A DNA stretch of 45,835 nucleotides from Gammaproteobacteria bacterium (GCA_030835405.1 JAURPG010000003.1:1-45835); one strand, 5' to 3'; counted from the stretch's first letter, positions 25,180 through 34,748 are shown. Translations and numbers: made by a program. The notes: generated from the sequence alone by a model not told the origin.

Positions 25180-27562
25180 GGCTTACGGCCCTCCTCGTCT
25201 GGAAAGGTATACTTTCAACGATTGCTGTAATTAAAGAAGAAATCTTGTGCTGGTCATCTTTGGTCTTTCGCATAATCTCACGCATGGTGGCTGCATCACG
25301 GTAATTAACTTCTCTCCCCAATCCATAGGTCAGAATTTTTTCTACGAAGGTCAATATAAAATCTTCGCTACGTTTTTGCAGGATGACCTCTTTCAGGCCA
25401 GCTGGCCCTGAAAAAGGTGTGCTATCAGGTAGTTCACCAGAGGGGTCAATGACTGAACTTGATGCGGCATCAACTGTACGCCACTTCCCTATACCATCAT
25501 AGTTTTCCAGGGCGAAGCCTATGGGGTCCATGACCTTGTGACAACTGGCACATACCGGATTGGCACGGTGCTGCTCCATTCTCGCACGCATGGACAATAC
25601 CTTGCCCTGATCATTCTTGTCCCTTAAGCCCGGGACATTTGGTGGAGGTGGAGGTGGAGGTGAACCCAACAGATTTTCCAATACCCATTTGCCTCGAATC
25701 ACCGGTGATGTTCGGTTTGCATAGGAAGTGATGGTAAGAATACTACCCTGCCCTAAAAGGCCTCCCCGTGCCCTGTCAGACAAAGAGACCTTCCTGAAAT
25801 GGCTACCATGAATATCTGGGATTCCGTAAAAGTTGGCCAGCCGTTCATTGACAAAGGTATAAGGTGCATCCAGTAATTCCAGTAACGGGCGGTCTTGCTT
25901 GATAACATGATTAACGAATAACTCTGTCTCTTTTTTAAATGCTGCCCGCAAATTATCATCGAAATAGGGAAATAGCTCTGTATCGGGTGCAACGGCATTT
26001 AACCGACCAAGATTTAACCACTGCAAGGCAAAATTATTCAGCAATGCATCTGCCCGAGGGTCATTTAACATCCGCTGTACCTGCTGGTTCAAGATCCTTG
26101 AATTATGGATCTCTCCAGATTCGGCTAATGTCAGCAGGTCATCATCAGGAAAACTGCTCCAGATAAATAGTGCTAATTTGGTGACCAGTTCATGGGCAGA
26201 GATTTTGAATGTATCTCCCTCTGCGAGGTTGCTTGGCTGTTCCTCAAGGATAAAAAGAAATTCAGGGCCAGCAAGTATCCTTTCAACTGCAAGACCAATA
26301 CCTTCATCAAAGCTCCCCTCTGCCTGACCACGTTTAAAAAATGCCATTAACTCCTGCATCTCGCCAGCTTGTGGCTGACGCCGGAAGGCACGGGTTGCGC
26401 GTGTTCTTAAAATGGATTCCGCACACGCAATATCATTGATACCCGACGGCTTGCAGGTATAGATCATTTTGCGACTGACTGTCTCAACCATCCCGCTTGG
26501 ATTAAAAGGCCCGCCTACAGACACGGACCGAATACCTGGCAGCCCCCCCTTATACTGGGAAAAATCGTAATTTGTATGCTTTGGATCAACCGGGGTCTCG
26601 GCTATGGCATTGTCTTTAAGAAAAGTGGCAACCACCTGGTGATAACCGGCGTCACTATAAAACCGAACATACAAGGCATCGTCCGCAGTCCGCTCATAAT
26701 GTTCCTGGGCAATATCACCCTGCGAGGCAGTGGAAAAAATTCCAGATGACCTGCCATGTTTTTCTCCTCCGATGCTAATCAGATCAAGCCGTTTACCATC
26801 CAGACGGATATCAACCTTGTGTGGGGCATCCTGCAGGCCGCGAATATAATCCCGGGAATTGCGCTGCAGTCTGACCTGGATTTCATATTCACCATTGGCA
26901 GGGAAATAATGCTGTGCCGCTATGCCGCCGCGGGAACCGAAAGGCAGATCTTCACCCAGTCGTTCTTCCTGGCGGGTATTATTCGATAATGTATATATTT
27001 CATAGCCAGGCTGTATATTGGCATCTCCCAATGTCTGCCTTCTAACCTTTCTCGCTGCGGAGATATATTGCTCCGTTAAAACAGGAGATAAGGTCAAGAC
27101 ATTGCCAATATTGTTAAAACCAAACATGGAATCATCCGGGGGCAACAAGGATTCTTCATCTATCTGGACCCCCAACAGATCGCGAATGGCATTGGCGTAT
27201 TCGGTCCGGTTAATTCTGCGCATAGCAGCCCGTCCCGGGTGAGGATTGGCGTTGGCATATTCATCCAGGCCATTCTCAAGATATTGCGAAAACCCTTCAT
27301 AGGTAGCCGCATCCGGCCTGGGCATACCTGATGGAGGCATACTTTGTACCTTTAACTTTCGCAGTACCTTCTCCCATTTTTCGGCACCGCCGCCCAAATC
27401 ATGGGTATTGATATCCTGCAACGTTAATCCTGCGGTTTTCAGCTGGTCATTATGGCAGGTGACACAAAACTGATTGACCACTGACTGATACTTCTCAGCC
27501 GGTGATTGTGCTGAGCACGCCATGCTAAACAAAAATAATAATATAAAATAATGTATACGCAT
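25166..27562 (-). CDS. DUF1592/DUF1588/DUF1585 dihaem planctomycete-type cytochrome, cassette copy C
   Basis: 798 residues with the same domain order as copies A and B: haem site CVTCH with MPPSGMPRPD, DUF1587 (RRINRTEYANAIRDLLG), a central beta-rich region, DUF1595/DUF1592 (GIGLAVERILAGPEFLF), DUF1588 (RGGLLGQGSILTITSYANRT, then PPPPPPP), a second haem site CASCHKVMDP and DUF1585. The N-terminus LFLFSMACSAQS has a cysteine at the signal cleavage region, so this copy could be a lipoprotein, although the lipobox is not canonical. AGGGGGA precedes the ATG. It is the first gene of cassette C and is divergent from a Tat-exported flavoprotein gene. Confidence 0.88.
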   Translation of the reverse strand: MRIHYFILLFLFSMACSAQSPAEKYQSVVNQFCVTCHNDQLKTAGLTLQDINTHDLGGGAEKWEKVLRKLKVQSMPPSGMPRPDAATYEGFSQYLENGLDEYANANPHPGRAAMRRINRTEYANAIRDLLGVQIDEESLLPPDDSMFGFNNIGNVLTLSPVLTEQYISAARKVRRQTLGDANIQPGYEIYTLSNNTRQEERLGEDLPFGSRGGIAAQHYFPANGEYEIQVRLQRNSRDYIRGLQDAPHKVDIRLDGKRLDLISIGGEKHGRSSGIFSTASQGDIAQEHYERTADDALYVRFYSDAGYHQVVATFLKDNAIAETPVDPKHTNYDFSQYKGGLPGIRSVSVGGPFNPSGMVETVSRKMIYTCKPSGINDIACAESILRTRATRAFRRQPQAGEMQELMAFFKRGQAEGSFDEGIGLAVERILAGPEFLFILEEQPSNLAEGDTFKISAHELVTKLALFIWSSFPDDDLLTLAESGEIHNSRILNQQVQRMLNDPRADALLNNFALQWLNLGRLNAVAPDTELFPYFDDNLRAAFKKETELFVNHVIKQDRPLLELLDAPYTFVNERLANFYGIPDIHGSHFRKVSLSDRARGGLLGQGSILTITSYANRTSPVIRGKWVLENLLGSPPPPPPPNVPGLRDKNDQGKVLSMRARMEQHRANPVCASCHKVMDPIGFALENYDGIGKWRTVDAASSSVIDPSGELPDSTPFSGPAGLKEVILQKRSEDFILTFVEKILTYGLGREVNYRDAATMREIMRKTKDDQHKISSLITAIVESIPFQTRRAVSHDDI

Positions 27563-27839
27563 TCATTCCCCCTGCATGACCTGAAATAAAAGATTCATTC
27601 CCAGGTATTTAATTCCCAAGTATATGAAGGAACATTACCGATATCAAACCCAACTCAGAGGATTCACCGGATACACTGCAATTTGTGAAAATAATATATT
27701 TTTCAATATTGTCTGTATTTCGTAAATTCTAAATATAGGATATCTTGACATTGATGCAGGAATGGGTCATTTTCAGCCTGATTATTGCATCAATATGCAG
27801 GACTGTTTGAATATCGAAATTATGATTGAGGGGCCATAA
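27563..27839. promoter_or_regulatory. Divergent intergenic region upstream of cassette C and a flavoprotein gene
   Basis: 277 bases between two divergent starts. It should hold promoters for both. A TTGACA at 27745-27750 points to the plus-strand gene, but the bases 16-18 downstream are a poor -10 box. No clear operator palindrome was found. Ribosome sites are good on both sides (GAGGGG for the flavoprotein, AGGGGGA for cassette C). Confidence 0.4.
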
Positions 27840-29699
27840 ATGAGTAAAGATGAAAAAGGTAATGACAACACAATAAAAAGAAGAGAATTCATAAAAGGTG
27901 CTGGTATGAGCGCTGCTGCTATAGTAGGCAGTGGGGCCATCAACCCGGCGGCGGCACAGTCCAGCCAGATACCGGAACCTTATAATATCCCGGACACATG
28001 GGACCTCGAGGCAGACGTTGTCATTATAGGCTCAGGGCCCACCGGCCTTGTGGCAGCAAATCGAGCCAGAGATGCAGGTGCCTCTGTGATTGTTGTTGAT
28101 GCAAATTATGATGTTGGCGGTCATGGGCTGATGAATGGTGGACAGATCCACCTGGGTGGTGGAACGGCCATGCAAAAAAAATATGGGATTGAGGACGATC
28201 CGGATACCTATTTCAAGGACCTTATCGACTGGTCGGTTGTGGAAACCAATGGCATGCCGGATTACCGTTATAATGACAGGGGTGTGCAGCGTGCCATTGC
28301 GGACAATGCTGCTGCAACCTTTGACTATCTGGTGGAGAATGGTGTTGAATTTGTTGATATGGCACCTGCAACGGCAGGTGGACACGCAGTTGGACTGTCT
28401 GCACCTCGTGGACACTACGCCATCTGGACGAAAGGTCAAAGTGCAGAGAGTCCCAGGGGCGGTGGTGGTACCGCCATTTACCGTGCCCTGGAGGTCAGTG
28501 CCCGCAACAAGGGTATAAAATTTGTCCTCAATTACCACATGGATGTTATCTACCGCGAACGGCCCAATGCCGGGCGTGTGCTGGGTATCAAGGCCCATCA
28601 TTCCCCGCGTTATCTGCCCGGCGAATCAACCCCTATGAAAAGCTTTCATTCCAAAGGCAACATCGATATGGACAAGCCAGAGATTACCGTCAAGGCTAAA
28701 AAATCCATTCTGGTGGGCACAGGTGGACATACCGGCAACCTGAATTTTCGACGTATCTTTGACCCGAGAATGACGGAAGAATATCAACTGGCCGGCAGCC
28801 CTTTTTCTGATCAGGACGCCAGTGGCGAAATTGCCGCCATGGAAATTGGCGCTTCATTGTGGGGCGTTGCTAACCAGGTCATGGAACGTAATGGCTATTT
28901 CAGAAAACGCCCGGTCATTGGTTGTAAACATACCTATATTGAATGGACGCCGGACAGTATTCTGTTCCCGTTTGTTAAAGCTACCGGACTTAAAGTGAGA
29001 AGCTTCAGGAACTTGATCCTCGTCAACCAGATGGGCAAACGTTTTTATAATGAACTTGGCGCGAACTGGCCCTATGGGACACATCATGGGGATATTGACG
29101 GATATAAACAGGGCGACTGGCGAAACCCCATGAAAAGGCCCTATAGACCTGATAACTGGCTGGATGCTGCTGTGGCACCGAATGAAGGATCTGAACCACC
29201 GGACTATGCAGCTGGACCTGTCTGGGCCATCTTTGATTCAGAGGCAGTGAAGCGAGAGAAATGGGACCTGTCCCCGCCGTCTACCGATCCTGAATATTTC
29301 TTCAGTGCAGATACTCTGGAAGAGCTAGCGAGGAAGATTAAAAATAACCCTTATCAAAAAGTGGATATGCCTGAAGACAACCTGGTTTCCACAGTTAAAC
29401 GCTTTAACCAGATCGTGGAATTTGGATATGACCCGGATTTTGAACAACCCAATCCCCGGTTTAAATTTAATGCCCCACCCTATTATGCAGCCTGGGCAAC
29501 CCCCGTCATTCACGACACCTATGCGGGACTTCGCATCAATATGAAATGCCAGGTTGTTGACATGAATGGGGAGGTGATTGAAGGTCTTTACTGCGGAGGT
29601 GAATCTGCCGGTGGATGCAGCCAGCATGGTCAGGGACGCTGTACAACACAGGGCTATATAGCCGGGGGCAATCTCACAAAAGAAAAGCCGTGGAGCTAG
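27840..29699 (+). CDS. Tat-exported FAD-dependent oxidoreductase (FAD_binding_2 type)
   Basis: 619 residues. The twin-arginine leader is TIKRREFIKGAGMSAAAIVG, with cleavage likely after PAAAQ. The dinucleotide-binding site VVIIGSGPTGLVAANRA follows at about 61-77, then GGHGLMNGGQIHLGGGTA, and a C-terminal FAD segment GLYCGGESAGG followed by TTQGYIAGG. This is the architecture of the fumarate reductase flavoprotein / 3-ketosteroid dehydrogenase family, which reduces or desaturates C-C bonds next to a carbonyl. Export means the FAD is loaded before translocation. A GAGGGG site precedes the ATG. It diverges from cassette C, so the two could be regulated together. The substrate is unknown. A 189-codon antisense reading inside it looks spurious. 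Confidence 0.87.
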   Translation: MSKDEKGNDNTIKRREFIKGAGMSAAAIVGSGAINPAAAQSSQIPEPYNIPDTWDLEADVVIIGSGPTGLVAANRARDAGASVIVVDANYDVGGHGLMNGGQIHLGGGTAMQKKYGIEDDPDTYFKDLIDWSVVETNGMPDYRYNDRGVQRAIADNAAATFDYLVENGVEFVDMAPATAGGHAVGLSAPRGHYAIWTKGQSAESPRGGGGTAIYRALEVSARNKGIKFVLNYHMDVIYRERPNAGRVLGIKAHHSPRYLPGESTPMKSFHSKGNIDMDKPEITVKAKKSILVGTGGHTGNLNFRRIFDPRMTEEYQLAGSPFSDQDASGEIAAMEIGASLWGVANQVMERNGYFRKRPVIGCKHTYIEWTPDSILFPFVKATGLKVRSFRNLILVNQMGKRFYNELGANWPYGTHHGDIDGYKQGDWRNPMKRPYRPDNWLDAAVAPNEGSEPPDYAAGPVWAIFDSEAVKREKWDLSPPSTDPEYFFSADTLEELARKIKNNPYQKVDMPEDNLVSTVKRFNQIVEFGYDPDFEQPNPRFKFNAPPYYAAWATPVIHDTYAGLRINMKCQVVDMNGEVIEGLYCGGESAGGCSQHGQGRCTTQGYIAGGNLTKEKPWS

Positions 29700-29733
29700 T
29701 TAGCTAGGGTAACTATAAATTTAATCCGAATAA

Positions 29734-29759
29734 ACGGGACCGGTTGCTGCCGGTTCCGT
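29734..29759. terminator. Stem-loop after the flavoprotein gene
   Basis: ACGGGACCGG (29734-29743) pairs with CCGGTTCCGT (29750-29759) with one G-T wobble around a six-base loop. It lies 35 bases past the flavoprotein stop and before the pseudopilin gene. There is no T-run, so it may act as a weak or factor-assisted end, or as an mRNA 3' stabiliser. Confidence 0.5.
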
Positions 29760-29796
29760 GGATGATTGTCGGCATTTCTGAATCCCTGCTGATTGA

Positions 29797-30273
29797 ATGA
29801 CAATGTTAATTCAAACTGGTCAAAACCAACGAGGGTTTACCCTGGTAGAATTCTCCATGGCCCTACTCGTGGCAGTCCTGGTAATCGGGACAGCAACCCC
29901 GGCATATATCTATCTCGTTGACAAGGCGCGCACAAATAAAACCATTGATGAACTTCGCAGTATGCAACGGGAAATCGATCGTTACGAAAGAAAAAATAAT
30001 CGCTACCCGGATTCTTTACTGGAAATTTATCCACAGCAGCCCATGGATCCCTGGGGCAATTTTTACCAGTATCTGAATATCAGAAATGCATCAAATCCAA
30101 GCATCATCAACCCTAGAACAGACAATAGTTTTAAAAGATTAAATATCGACTACGATCTGTATAGTACTGGCGCGGATGCCTTGAGTCTGGGGCCCATTGC
30201 TGCAAGTGAGAGTCAGGATGATATTTTGCGTGGTGATAATGGCGATTACATCGGTCTGGCCAGGGAATACTAG
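29797..30273 (+). CDS. GspG-like type II secretion pseudopilin, orphan
   Basis: 158 residues. A short leader ends in the prepilin peptidase site G13-F14 (RGFTLVEFSMALLVAVLVIG), with the conserved glutamate at +5 and a hydrophobic N-terminal helix. The C-terminal part has RYPDSLLEIYP and MDPWGNFYQY, the pattern of the major pseudopilin GspG. It would need the prepilin peptidase and other T2SS or pilus genes, none of which is in this window. It may be an accessory pseudopilin or a stray copy. It starts 97 bases after the flavoprotein gene. The ATG at 29797 and another at 29803 are both possible. Confidence 0.8.
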   Translation: MTMLIQTGQNQRGFTLVEFSMALLVAVLVIGTATPAYIYLVDKARTNKTIDELRSMQREIDRYERKNNRYPDSLLEIYPQQPMDPWGNFYQYLNIRNASNPSIINPRTDNSFKRLNIDYDLYSTGADALSLGPIAASESQDDILRGDNGDYIGLAREY

Positions 30274-30370
30274 GCCATATCCATATTTTTTTCACTTAAT
30301 TAAGCATCTATAAAAGCCTTTTTTAGGTATCATTGCGCAACTTTTCATCTTGCCCGAGGCCAGTTTCCGA

Positions 30371-32482
30371 ATGAAGTCAAATAGTCGTTATTCAATACCC
30401 CTCTGTATTTATCTTATCGCTTTTTCTATATCTGTCTTTTCGCAAACGAATGAACCTGCAAATATGGGAGAAGACGATACACAGATTGTCAGCTACCCGG
30501 CATCCTTTTTTGAGCGTTACCAACCCAGTACAGCCCTGGAAATCGTCAACCAGGTCCCGGGTTTTATTTTAAATGACGGAGATTCTGAACGTGGGTTTGG
30601 AGGCTCAGTAGGAAATGTCCTTATCAATGACCGACGCCCCAGTGCCAAACAGGACCCTCCATCCCAGATATTGAGCCGAATCCCGGCCAGCCTGGTGGAA
30701 CGGGTTGAACTGATCAGGGGACAGGTAAGAAATATTGACCTACAGGGGTTCTCTGTGGTGGCGAATGTGATAATCCTTGAAGATGCAGAGGCCGCGGCAC
30801 GTTGGGAATCTGCAATGCGTTATAACTTTTCTGTTTTTCCAGTCACCTGGTCAGGCGGTGTCTCTGTTTCAGATAAATGGGGGGACATCGAGTTTAATGC
30901 CGGGCTAAGCGGCAGGACTGGCTCATCCGGTGACGCCGGGACGGATGATGAGTTCGACCCGACAGGCACCCTAACAGAATCCATTATTGAAAGCTTTATA
31001 AACAAAGCCGATAGCGGTTCAGGAAACCTGAACGCCTCAACCTGGTTTGGTGAAACCTTTGTTCAGTTAAATTCTGAATTATTTTTTGAAAAACGCGACA
31101 TGCATAGAAGTACCCATATTTTTCCTCAATCCCCTGGGGAGTCCCAGAGCCGGGAAACTATCGATGGTGACTCAAACCTGTACCGTTTTGAACTGGGCAT
31201 GGACGCAGAGCGTTTATTACAGACCGATCTTATGGGTAAGGCCATCTTCCTGTTTTCATATCGTGACTTCGAAAGGGTCAATGATGAACTGAATTTTAAT
31301 TCCTCAAACCTGGAAGTCTTACAAAAAATAGCCGACGAAGATACCGAGACCTCGGAAATTATTTCAAGGTTAGAATTTGACTGGGTAAGATGGGAGGACC
31401 ATACATTACAGGCAAACTTTGAAGTAGCCTATAACGTTCTGGATAACTCACTGGCACAAACGGAAGATACGGGCACCGGTCCCGTCGAGCGTGTGGTACC
31501 TGGGGCCAATTCAAAGGTTAAGGAAATCAGAGGTGATTTTGAGGTCCAGGATACCTGGACACTGGGGGCATTCGAACTGGAGTTGGGACTGGGTGGAGAA
31601 GTGTCTAAAATTTCACAATCGGGTGATGCAGTGGAAGAGAGGGATTTTTTCTTTATAAAGCCCCTGGCTAATTTAACCTATTCGCCGAATCAACAGACCC
31701 AGACCCGGGTCCGACTATTCAGGGAAGTTGCACAGCTGGATTTTAATGATTTTGTCAGCACGGTTGTATTTGAAGATGATGAAAGGGCATTGGGCAACCC
31801 CAACCTGAGGCCCGAGACCACGTGGATAAGCGAGGCCAGCCATGAACGCCGTTTCGGTGAAGTAGGTGTTGTGACTGTGACCGCCTTTCATCACTGGATA
31901 TCTGATGTTCAGGATTTATTACCAGTCACGGAAGAAGATGAAGTCCCTGGAAACATTGGTAATGGCAGGCGTTGGGGCCTGGAATTGGAAAGTGCTTTTC
32001 CACTTGACTGGATTGGACTGGAAGGTAGTCGACTGGACATTCAAACCCGATGGCAGGATTCCTCTGTCACCGATCCAGTGACCAATCAAAAACGTGTCTT
32101 AACCTCATCAAGGGGATATCCTAAACCCCTGCCCTTTAGAGATGAACTGGAATTTATCATCATAGCCAAATTCCGCCAGGACTTTAAAGATGCCAGGGTG
32201 TCCTGGGGAATAGAAGGACGGGAACGAAGTAGTCGTCCTATTTTCAGGGTGGATGAACTGGAAGTCTTTAATGAGACCACTGAGGTTAATGCCTTTATCG
32301 AGACTACGCGGTACTGGGACTTAAAAATAAGGCTGGAAGGGCAGGATGTACTTAACTTTAATCAATGGCGAAACCGTACATTCTTTACTGGAAGGCGGGA
32401 TCTGACACCGGTCCAAAGTAGAATGCGCATTTTACGGCATGATGGTGCAAGACTGTATTTATCTGTAAGCGGCAACTTCTGA
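30371..32482 (+). CDS. TonB-dependent outer membrane receptor
   Basis: 703 residues from the ATG at 30371, which has GAGG upstream and puts a signal peptide (SIPLCIYLIAFSISVFSQ) at the N-terminus; a TTG at 30350 would add seven residues. The plug domain is visible: STALEIVNQVPGFIL, NVLINDRRPS and ILSRIPASLVERVELIRGQ. A barrel rich in alternating polar and hydrophobic strands follows, ending LYLSVSGNF with the aromatic terminus typical of outer-membrane barrels. The ligand is unknown. No siderophore or sugar genes are adjacent. The 3' end overlaps the end of the convergent serine hydrolase gene by 24 bases. Confidence 0.85.
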   Translation: MKSNSRYSIPLCIYLIAFSISVFSQTNEPANMGEDDTQIVSYPASFFERYQPSTALEIVNQVPGFILNDGDSERGFGGSVGNVLINDRRPSAKQDPPSQILSRIPASLVERVELIRGQVRNIDLQGFSVVANVIILEDAEAAARWESAMRYNFSVFPVTWSGGVSVSDKWGDIEFNAGLSGRTGSSGDAGTDDEFDPTGTLTESIIESFINKADSGSGNLNASTWFGETFVQLNSELFFEKRDMHRSTHIFPQSPGESQSRETIDGDSNLYRFELGMDAERLLQTDLMGKAIFLFSYRDFERVNDELNFNSSNLEVLQKIADEDTETSEIISRLEFDWVRWEDHTLQANFEVAYNVLDNSLAQTEDTGTGPVERVVPGANSKVKEIRGDFEVQDTWTLGAFELELGLGGEVSKISQSGDAVEERDFFFIKPLANLTYSPNQQTQTRVRLFREVAQLDFNDFVSTVVFEDDERALGNPNLRPETTWISEASHERRFGEVGVVTVTAFHHWISDVQDLLPVTEEDEVPGNIGNGRRWGLELESAFPLDWIGLEGSRLDIQTRWQDSSVTDPVTNQKRVLTSSRGYPKPLPFRDELEFIIIAKFRQDFKDARVSWGIEGRERSSRPIFRVDELEVFNETTEVNAFIETTRYWDLKIRLEGQDVLNFNQWRNRTFFTGRRDLTPVQSRMRILRHDGARLYLSVSGNF

Positions 32483-33529
32483 TCCGGTTTTCACCTCTGC
32501 AACTACACGAATAATATAATCTTCTATCAAATTGGTTAATTCTCGTCTATGACTGCGTCTGTCCTGGTGCGGCGTACTGTTTGATGTGGTAACGATTACT
32601 AGATCGAGCTTCGGAACCAGAATAATATATTGACCGCCATAACCCCAGGCATAACTTGTATCGTAGCCGGCCATTTCTTTCAGCCACCAGCCATAACCAT
32701 AGTATCGACCCCTCTCACGAGTTGAGATCGCATGCTTTTGAAAAGATTGTTTAATCCAGTTTTCTGTAACAATCTGCTCCTCTTTGAATCTTCCTGAATT
32801 AATAAATAACTCGCCAAACCTCAACATTTGCCAGGCCGTCATTTCCATGTCATTTCCACCAAAATAAATCCCCTGTGGGTCCGTAGGCCAGGGTGCCAGT
32901 GTGAATCCCAATGGTTCCCCCAGAAATTCTCTGGCGAATTCCCACGTATTTTTCCCTGTTGCCCTGGTCAATATCGCTGATAATAAATGTGTATTACCGG
33001 TACTGTAACGCATTACCGTCCCCGGACTTGCCTCCATGGGCTGCGCCAACGCGAATCCTATCCAATCCTTACTCAGGATCCATGCGCCATAATTGCGATT
33101 ACTGGTAGGTCTTAAACCTGACTGCATGGACAGTAAATTTGCAATCGTTATATCCTTTTTCTCATCACTGAAATTATCTATAGGCATACTATCAAAGTAA
33201 TTTTTGATAGGTTCATTAACATCGCTTATAAACCCCTGCTCTACGGCGATACCAATCAATGCAGAAACAATACTTTTTGAGGCTGATTTAATATTGACCA
33301 GTTTATTCCGATTACTGCCATTAAAATATTCTTCCAGGTATATCTTGCCGTTTACACTCACAATGACACCGTACAACCTGTTCATACTACTTGCCGACTT
33401 GAGGAACTGATCAAATCCCTCACCATTCTTAAGCAGTTCATCTTGCTCTGCTATAACAACATCAGACAATAAACTGGCAATTATTAGAATAGAGCTGGCA
33501 ATGTATTTCATATGGCGAATGTTTGTCAT
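32459..33529 (-). CDS. Exported serine hydrolase, beta-lactamase class C/EstB-like
   Basis: 356 residues from the ATG at 33529. The reading is open to 33676, but the extra 49 residues are charged and would run into the divergent gene at 33602, while the chosen start yields a proper signal peptide (YIASSILIIASLL, ending VVIAEQ). The catalytic SxxK is in NIKSASKSIVSAL, the tyrosine motif is RYSTGN, and the third element is around YGWWLKEM and AWGYGGQY. Relatives are beta-lactamases, penicillin-binding peptidases and esterases; the 6-aminohexanoate-dimer hydrolase type (EstB-like) seems closest. The substrate is unknown. The stop lies within the end of the convergent TonB-receptor gene. Confidence 0.83.
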   Translation of the reverse strand: MTNIRHMKYIASSILIIASLLSDVVIAEQDELLKNGEGFDQFLKSASSMNRLYGVIVSVNGKIYLEEYFNGSNRNKLVNIKSASKSIVSALIGIAVEQGFISDVNEPIKNYFDSMPIDNFSDEKKDITIANLLSMQSGLRPTSNRNYGAWILSKDWIGFALAQPMEASPGTVMRYSTGNTHLLSAILTRATGKNTWEFAREFLGEPLGFTLAPWPTDPQGIYFGGNDMEMTAWQMLRFGELFINSGRFKEEQIVTENWIKQSFQKHAISTRERGRYYGYGWWLKEMAGYDTSYAWGYGGQYIILVPKLDLVIVTTSNSTPHQDRRSHRRELTNLIEDYIIRVVAEVKTGSEVAAYR

Positions 33530-33601
33530 ATCTCTAATATTCTTTTCGGTCAATTGAATAATCATATTGTAAAATTTATCAATATTCATTAACTTGATTT
33601 C

Positions 33602-34747
33602 ATGTCTAATGTTATCAAAGGTAAACATAATTTTCTTTTTCTCGCCGGGAATAAAGATGCTGTTATCAAGCAACATACCGGAAAAAGATTGCTAAATGAA
33701 CGCCAAACAAATAAATGGGCAAAAGTTATTCAAGAGAGACAGAGATACTTTGACCAATCCAATATAAAGTACTATTTGCAAATCATACCCGATAAGCACC
33801 CTGTCTATAGCCAATTTCTACCTGACGATTGCATACTCGCAAAGACACGTAACATCGATTTGTTTCTAGAGTCCGTCAGTCCAATCTTACTGCATCGTAT
33901 GAATTATCCATTAGATATCATCATAACTGGTAGCGCACAACATCAGGTCTATTTCAAATGGGATTCTCATTGGACAGATAGGGGGGCATATCTGGCTTAT
34001 CTGGACTTGATGAAAATGATAAAACATGACTACCCTGAATTATCTATTTTAAAATCTCCCACGTTTAAGCCCGGCAAGTTTCAAGGTGATCTTGCACGAA
34101 TGGCTGAAATAGACATTGAAGAACCCACCGATTTTTTCAATCAAACCACCTCTATTGACATCTCTTTTGATAACAAGGTCAAAAATACCGGACGTATCAT
34201 TTCATTTGCAAATCCTGCAGCTAAAAACAATCTTACCATTATGGTCTTTGGGAGCTCATCTTCTCTATTTACGCTGAAATTCCTGAATCAGGATTTTACA
34301 AAAGTAATTTTCTACTGGTCAGGTAATTTTGATTATTCTGCAATTGAGCACTATAAACCTGATTTAATTATCAATCAGATCCGTGAAAGGCACTTGATCA
34401 GACCAGCTGATGACCTGGTGGGTCTCAATACAACTGAAATGGCGTTTGTAAAATCTTTTTTGGATATCGGTGAGGCTATTTCGCCAATACCGTTTAACAC
34501 AAAATCCATCTTAGAAAATTGCTTTGCGAAAGTAGGAAACAAGTCAAACCAGGCATACAAGAAATACCTGAAAACCCTCGCTGAAAAACTTAAGCTTGAA
34601 AATATTTATGATTATTCCATAAAGATTGATCGTAACAGGTTTTCATACCGGACAATTCATTTTATGGTAAAAACCAGAACGTTAGCTAATCAGATATATG
34701 CTGGTACTTTAATATCTCGATTGAATAAAATTGCGCGCTCCAAGTAA
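33602..34747 (+). CDS. AlgX/AlgJ-like SGNH-type acetyltransferase domain protein
   Basis: 381 residues. It starts directly with the domain (GKHNFLFLAGN) and has no signal peptide or membrane anchor; an in-frame stop shortly upstream (TAA at 33590-33592) rules out a longer form. Segments typical of AlgJ/AlgX-type polysaccharide O-acetylation proteins are present: LQIIPDKHPVYSQFLP, YFKWDSHWTDRGAYLAY (the DxHW motif), FGSSSSLFTLKFL with the nucleophile-region serines, and KPDLIINQIRERHLI. Such proteins normally acetylate alginate or similar polymers in the periplasm with an MBOAT partner such as AlgI, not found nearby. The C-terminal 80 residues are unlike the domain. A cytoplasmic or degraded form is possible. 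No good ribosome site precedes the ATG. Confidence 0.75.
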   Translation: MSNVIKGKHNFLFLAGNKDAVIKQHTGKRLLNERQTNKWAKVIQERQRYFDQSNIKYYLQIIPDKHPVYSQFLPDDCILAKTRNIDLFLESVSPILLHRMNYPLDIIITGSAQHQVYFKWDSHWTDRGAYLAYLDLMKMIKHDYPELSILKSPTFKPGKFQGDLARMAEIDIEEPTDFFNQTTSIDISFDNKVKNTGRIISFANPAAKNNLTIMVFGSSSSLFTLKFLNQDFTKVIFYWSGNFDYSAIEHYKPDLIINQIRERHLIRPADDLVGLNTTEMAFVKSFLDIGEAISPIPFNTKSILENCFAKVGNKSNQAYKKYLKTLAEKLKLENIYDYSIKIDRNRFSYRTIHFMVKTRTLANQIYAGTLISRLNKIARSK

Positions 34748-34748
34748 T

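Noticed and set aside
27745-27775. TTGACA as a sigma-70 promoter for the flavoprotein gene
   Set aside because: The -35 box is perfect, but the bases at the right spacing match the -10 consensus poorly, so it is not called as a promoter.
28032-28601. 189-codon open reading antisense to the Tat-exported flavoprotein gene
   Set aside because: It lies fully inside a well-supported gene, has no recognisable domain, and its openness follows from the codon pattern of the opposite strand.
33530-33676. N-terminal extension of the serine hydrolase
   Set aside because: It would bury the signal peptide and overlap the divergent AlgX-like gene; the ATG at 33529 gives a normal exported protein.
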